This document shows positions 58,868 to 64,000 of a stretch of DNA of 64,000 nucleotides, one piece after another. Origin of the DNA: Verpa conica (taxonomy: Eukaryota; Ascomycota; Pezizomycetes; Pezizales; Morchellaceae); assembly GCA_033030425.1 (NCBI GenBank), contig JAUFSD010000019.1, positions 806,001-870,000 of the forward strand, given 5' to 3'. The notes under the pieces are model-generated. The model worked only from the letters and a program-made list of their open reading frames with translations. It was not told where the DNA came from and did no database searches. Each line of letters begins with the position of its first letter. The first letter of the stretch is position 1. Position numbers and translations under genes: made by a program.

Positions 58868-61102
58868 CTATCTCATTTGTACAGTATCTTCATTTGAATG
58901 ATCTTCATGATGTTGTTGGTGGTCATGATCACCATCATGATGTAAAGTAACTATTAGAATAATATTAGCATTGCTTTTGCTTTCATATGATAGGTCTAGA
59001 CAGCCCACTTACCAGAATTAAACTCCTCAAAAGGATCAAAATCCTTCTCGCCCGGTGTATCGAGATCGCTTGACAGTGGTACTCCACGCACCCTTGCGGC
59101 GCCAATATCCACACTCTCACTCTCCTTCACGCTACGAAAATTCACTGCATCAATACCCTTTCCTTGATTTGGAACCATTGGTGGTCTCATGTGACGTAAT
59201 AGTGCCCACTGCGTTGATCTAAAGAACGCATGTCCCTTAACATCTGAAGCGCCGGCACGAGAACCTAATCGACGGTTCTCGTCCTTTACAAGTAACTTTC
59301 GTATTAAGGACTTGCAGTTACTATGAAAGAAATGTTTTAGTACCAGAACAATGTCTCAGTTCAGCTCGGATAAAACTTACTTTGTTATTGAAGGTGAGCC
59401 TGGATGCTCGGGGAAGCCAACATCATCCCTCAGAATATTCGCAAAAGTACCATTCCTATTCTTTCCCTTGAATGGCGTTGTTCCGTACAACATCTCATAT
59501 ACCAATATACCGAGTGTCCACCAATCCACAGCGCTAGTGTGTCCATTACCTTTTATTACCTCGGGTGCAATGTACTCTTCAGTTCCGACAAACGAATTTG
59601 TTCGGAAGTTGGCGATACAGGATTTTGTATCAATTGTAGGTAGTGAGTTCTGGGACGCTCCACCCCTGGCGACGATCATAGTAGGAACACCACCAGGTTC
59701 TGACTGTTTTGACAGATCAAAGTCTGACAACATGATGTGCCCGGACTGATGGAGGAGAATGTCTAGGATGCAGGTTAGTAAGACATATACAGTAGGTAGA
59801 AACCCATCTAGACGTACTTTCTGGCTTAAGATCTCTATAAATGAAACCCATTAGATGCAAGTATTCCAACGCCGCCGTTACCTCTGCAGCGTAAAATCGT
59901 GCATCGTCTTCCAAAATACATTTTCCAGGTCTTGTTTGTAGAGCTATAGGAAATTAGTAAAATAGACTTGTCTCGTGTGTGAGTATATCTTACCCCTAAA
60001 GAATTCACCACCACTGCAGTACTCCATGCATAGGTAAAGATGGTCCTCTGATTGGAACGAATGATAGAGGGTGACAATGAAAGGATGATTACTGGTGGCC
60101 AGAATCTCCTGCTCAGCCAATGCCCTCTTGATCTTATTTCTCTTGATCATTTCCTTCTTACTCAGTACTATAGCCAATAGTTAGCCAAAGAAGTCCCTTT
60201 AGCACAGATTAGGAAAAAGCAATATGCTAACCCTTCATGGCATATAGCCTATTACTCTTCTTTTCCCGTACCAAGTACACCTTCCCAACATCTCCCTTAC
60301 CCAACAGCTTGATCTTATCAAAGCTCCCCGGACCAACCTCCACATTCCTCACTTTAATTGAATTCGAGCTGTATGTCCTCCTAAACTGGCCATTTCTGAG
60401 CCTCTCCGGTATCGCCTCGCCAGCCTGGGGAACAGGCAACAAATTCGAAGTTGATGTACTCTTCAGCTCTCCCGATCCATTACTCAGCGGCGATGACGCA
60501 GCCGGAGAATAATTCAATGATGGCGGCTTCCCCCCTTCCTCTGTCGCAGTCCCTGGGCGATCCCCCTTTTCGCCCGACGAAAAAAGCCCTTGAGCATTTG
60601 GAGCCGACGCTACCCGCCTCAGCTTACGTGCTAGTTCCTCTTTGTTTGCCTGAAGCTGCTGTTCGTTCGCGCCAGAAACCCCAATGCTGATACCCGGTGG
60701 AGATAGCGAAAGTTCGGGTGTTTCCGGAGGAGAAGGAGGGGCGCTCCCGTCGTTGTGGTGTCTCAGCGCCGGCGGGCCCTGATGAGCAAAATATGGATTT
60801 GCGTTTGCTGTGGGCGAAATTTCAGCATGATCCAGCTGACTAGCCGAAGAAGTAGATCGGCCTCTTAGGAAACGGGATTTAGGACGAAGTGAGCTGCCGA
60901 GATGGGAAGTTTGGAGCTCACCACTGGACGACGCGTTACTGTTGCTACTGAGGCTGTTTATACGGAAGAAATTCTTGAGTTTTGTGGGGAAATGAGATGA
61001 GGAAGATGAGGAAGATGAGCCGAAACGACCGCTGCTGGAGCCTGGCGAGGAGGGGGTCTTCCTCTCATTGTGGCTCGACGATGAACCGAATAATTGGGTC
61101 AT
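58868..61102 (-). CDS. FPK1: AGC-family protein kinase, flippase kinase Fpk1/NRC-2 type
   Basis: Kinase that phosphorylates phospholipid flippases (yeast Fpk1) and is known as NRC-2 in Neurospora. Exons: 61102-60232, 60167-59994, 59943-59818, 59762-59381, 59320-59013, 58950-58868, total 647 residues. The first 270 residues are serine-rich and disordered. The kinase domain has [20 protein letters not shown] (Gly loop), [14 protein letters not shown] (Lys), YRDLKPENILLH (catalytic loop), LSDFDLSKQ (DFD instead of DFG, usual for this subfamily), an insert before [15 protein letters not shown], and [20 protein letters not shown]. The AGC C-terminal extension contains [10 protein letters not shown], the family end motif. 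An extra histidine/aspartate-rich tail ([20 protein letters not shown]) is added by a short last exon. Neighbour LCB3 in this window is also a sphingolipid gene, but 57 kb away, so no operon-like link is implied. Confidence 0.95.
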
Positions 61103-63192
61103 CAGAGCAGGGGCCCTAGGTGTAAAGTGGGAAGCGTCGATAGTAGCCAGTGTCCCCAGATCAAGAGGATACTGAGCAGCGGAGAATAATTAATGCGGGG
61201 GAGAGGGGGGGGAAATTGATGCTTGGCTTCTCCAGATTTTACGGGTGTAGTAGTTTTGGGGGGTGAGAGATCTGTGCTGTGCTGTGTGTCTGAAAGTTAT
61301 CTGTCTGTGGTGCGGGAGAGCAGGTTTAGGGGAGGCTATGTATGTATGTACGCTATGGGCCGCAGGTTGGGGAACGGGCAGGATATCGGAGGGTAGTGTC
61401 AGCCGGCGGGTGATGGGTGGATGGGTGATGGATGATGTGTGGGTGATGGATGGTGGGTGACAACGGGCACGAGAGAGAGCGAGTGGTATGGTATAGTATG
61501 TAGTTACGTGAGATGAAGTCGAGCGAGCGAGAGGAAGAGAGAAGAGGAAAGAAGAAACAGAAACAGAAGAAGCAGGACCAGCAGGACCAGCAGTACCCAG
61601 AGGACGGAAAGAGACGCAGACGCAGAAACACAGACAAACACAGACTGACAGACTGACAGGGAGATATTGCTACTAGCACCAAGCAGGGTAAAGACACAAC
61701 TCCTTCTCTCGTATGACGGAGATGATTATGGCTAAGTTACCCCGTGGCGGTGGATTATCAAGCAGAGTGGGGAGCCGCGATACTAACTGCTGCTGTGGTT
61801 GTTGAGGCGGAGCACCCGCGAGCGAAACGGGCAAACAGGAGACGTGCACAGACAGCCAGGGAAGGAGGTGCGGACAAGTCCCGCCGACAAGAACAATTCC
61901 CCCTTCCTTGGCTATTGATATGAAGATGTTTCCAACCCAGTGGATTACCTAATTGCCTTGAAGGTCACTGAACTAGGCCTTGGCAAAGGAGGAGAAGCCG
62001 TAGCCAGGAATCCGAGTGGTGATGCCCAAAACAAGGAAGGGACTGACTGGGGCCTTGTGGTTAGGACTGCATCCGCCAATCGTGGGGCGGGGATAGCGGC
62101 AACATCCATGCGGCCATACCTTCCATTCCCAAACTTTATCTCTCTCCCACGATCATGATACATGAAAATGGTTACAGCTACCAGCACAGAGTAAACAAGA
62201 ATTGAGACAAATCAGACCCTTCCCTTTCTAGAACCACAGTCCTGTCAGACCATACAAACAACCCACTCGGAATGTGCTATCGCGAGAACCGGTGATATGT
62301 AAAAAGAGCTCATGTGTGTGCCTGAAATAGAGATTCCACCACTAATCACCTAAGGGGACAAACATATATCGCCCCTTTGTGCCACCTATGTGGTTCTCAG
62401 GAACACAATCTGCTCCTATGTTTAGACGCGAGCCTAAACATCTTTTCGGATTTCGGAACACCCCCCTCAGACATCACCGAATGCACGTGCCAAGACCTAG
62501 ACCCCCCGATCCGACATTCTTCCATCACCACCCTAACCGATTGCCGAAATTAAAAAATAATAAAAATTCCTGCCCACCCCCCGTACTTTAGATCTCCTTT
62601 TTCTTGCTTCCTGCACATATCGATTCGTGTTTGACCACGTCACCAGCAAACTTTGGTCCAATTTCCTGTCGCTAACGGCGTTTCCCAGGGGTGATGCCGT
62701 GTTCAATCGCAAAGGGGGCAACCTACATTTAGGTAAGGAGTCTCTCGGTACACTATAGAAGTGGATCTATTGTTCACGGTCTAGCGGCATAGGAACCGAG
62801 ATCCCATTGAACTAACAACGCTATTGTATAGTTTATTTTACGACCTGTAGTTTATATAGGCTTTTTTCTTCACTGTTCTAGGGTTATCATTCAGTCATAG
62901 GCCATCACTCGAGCACCCTGCCTAGCTACACAATTTGAATGAATGAATTAATCATAAGTACATGGAGCTACACAATTTAACTCTGAGCAAGAGCTCTATT
63001 TGGTATCTATTACCATAAGCGGCTCGAATTGTCGGCTTGACTACATGTAGCTTTACAATCCCAACCTCTGTAGATTATAGCACACTCAAATAATCCATGA
63101 GACAACTCATAATGTAATTTCTTTAAATATTCGTTTTAATCCAACATATACAATCGGAATAGCTATATAACAACGGCACCTCCACCAAACTT
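61103..63192. other. FPK1 upstream region and spacer
   Basis: About 2 kb between the kinase start and the end of the beta-galactosidase gene. It contains G-rich and GA-rich tracts (about 61196-61215, 61520-61560), GGGTGATGGATG repeats (about 61405-61460), a GACAGACTGACAGACTGACA run (about 61642-61662) and ATGTATGTATGTAC (61335). CT-rich sequence on the kinase coding strand suits a fungal promoter. A TACATGTA lies at 63041. No gene supported. Confidence 0.55.
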
Positions 63193-64000
63193 CTAAGCAA
63201 ACGCCAACCTTGCGCTCGTCCACTCAGGCTGCAAATACTTGCCCTCAAAGTCAAACTTGAATGAGCTCGTAAACCTATCTACCTCCTTCAACTCCAACGT
63301 CTGTAGTACTGCACCCGCCTCTTCCTGCGCCCAGATTGCCACACCAATTGTGTTCCACCCACCGTTATTGATGATACCCGGCGGGATCGGGAACTCTGTC
63401 TGTGGGCCGATGTGGGAGATGTATTTACCGTATTGGTACCCGTTGACATAGATCTGAACCCTTGCAATTGTAGTTTTCGGTGCACCGAGGACCACAGCGA
63501 GGGGGACATCATGGTTTGTGGGGATTGAGAGACGGAAGGTAGTTCGCTGTTGTAGCGCGTTAGAGAAACATCTAGGTAAAATTAAAGGGGAGTGTGACTT
63601 ACGTAGAACTCGATACCAGCACCTACTACACCATCAAGTGGGCTCTTCTGCTTCCACTTTCCATCGTCAAACTCTGGCAATGCCCATCCGAGTCTTTCGG
63701 CTCTTAGTCCACCTTCATTGTATACACCCCTCACCATATCAATTGGCGACTCGCCGCCAGCATTACCAATTAGCCTCCACTCGGTGAAAGTAGTGTTCCC
63801 ACCACTCAGCCTCGCCTCGCTAATTCCACGAGGGTTTCGTGGGCCGTCTGGACCAACTGAATCTTGGTCGTGGCCTTGGTAGTCTAGCACAACGAACACA
63901 ACGTTTCCAGTAGCCAGGAGTGTTTTGTTGGTGAACGACAAGGTAAGGGTCGCGCTTGCGTTTGCCGGTGAGCCTGCCCAAGAGCCAAGGAACTCCCCGT
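63193..64000 (-). CDS. Secreted GH35 beta-galactosidase, C-terminal part (5' end outside window)
   Basis: Hydrolyses terminal beta-galactosides, in fungi usually extracellular (LacA type). Exons 63603 to beyond 64000 and 63546-63193; the 5' part runs off the right edge. The visible 250 residues match the jelly-roll C-terminal domains of fungal GH35: FLGSWAGSPANASATLTLSF, VVFVVLDYQGHDQDSVGPDG, NPRGISEARLSG, ERLGWALPEFDDGKW, SPLDGVVGAGIEFY, then QIYVNGYQYGKYISHIGPQT, EFPIPPGIINNGGWNTIGVA and IWAQEEAGA. The catalytic glutamates and signal peptide would lie upstream of the window, so activity cannot be judged here. The 56-base intron (GTAAGT..CAACAG) keeps frame between EFY and RTTFRL. Confidence 0.93.

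Noticed and set aside
1..64000. CRISPR array, secondary-metabolite cluster or mobile element with transposase or reverse transcriptase
   Set aside because: Looked for regular spaced repeats, PKS/NRPS or terpene genes and DDE/RT motifs; none is visible in any frame.

Overview
The window is nuclear DNA of a filamentous ascomycete. Genes carry several short introns (about 50-75 bp, GT..AG), fungal-specific genes are present (DASH subunits Dad1 and Dad3, Mdv1, NRC-2/Fpk1-type kinase, Rho4), and compact housekeeping genes alternate with AT-rich, gene-poor stretches holding small inverted-repeat elements. Expanded BTB/POZ, ankyrin and F-box sequences would fit Pezizomycetes (truffle/morel type genomes), but that placement is inference.

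Layout. 1-1918 (+): sphingoid-base-phosphate phosphatase, 5' end cut or unresolved. 2715-5034 (+): Mdv1/Caf4-type mitochondrial fission WD40 protein. 6620-8395 (-): conserved protein of unknown function. 8396-17166: gene-poor, with two TA-flanked inverted-repeat elements and an F-box fragment. 17167-17638 (+): small three-exon gene. 18376-20229 (-): Prp20/RCC1 Ran exchange factor, divergent from VPS15 (21253-26417, +). 26960-27562 (-): ankyrin remnant. 27992-28393 (+): DAD3. 28938-29836 (-): CGFS glutaredoxin of Grx3/4 type. About 30434-30545: degenerate 5S rRNA-like sequence. 30999-34407 (-): HIR1, divergent from RPL15 (34922-35855, +). 36.2-43.9 kb: three same-strand BTB/POZ paralogues interleaved with four inverted-repeat elements. 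44742-45216 (+): DAD1. 45512-46340 (-): IFI6/IFI27-like membrane protein. 49269-50206 (-): RHO4. 52280-54510 (-): MFS sugar/quinate transporter. 54.5-58.9 kb: gene-poor. 58868-61102 (-): Fpk1/NRC-2 kinase. 63193-64000 (-): 3' end of a GH35 beta-galactosidase.

The housekeeping genes belong to separate processes: sphingolipid turnover and flippase control (Lcb3, Fpk1), mitochondrial fission, nuclear transport, vesicle sorting and autophagy (Vps15), kinetochore attachment (Dad1, Dad3), iron sensing (Grx), histone gene control (Hir1) and polarity (Rho4). I see no gene cluster of the metabolic or defence kind. The most unusual material is the BTB/inverted-repeat block, the IFI6-like protein with amphipathic repeats, the set of TA-flanked elements, and a strongly over-represented TACATGTA palindrome between genes. 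Gene models were built by hand from splice signals and protein family resemblance; no database search was run.
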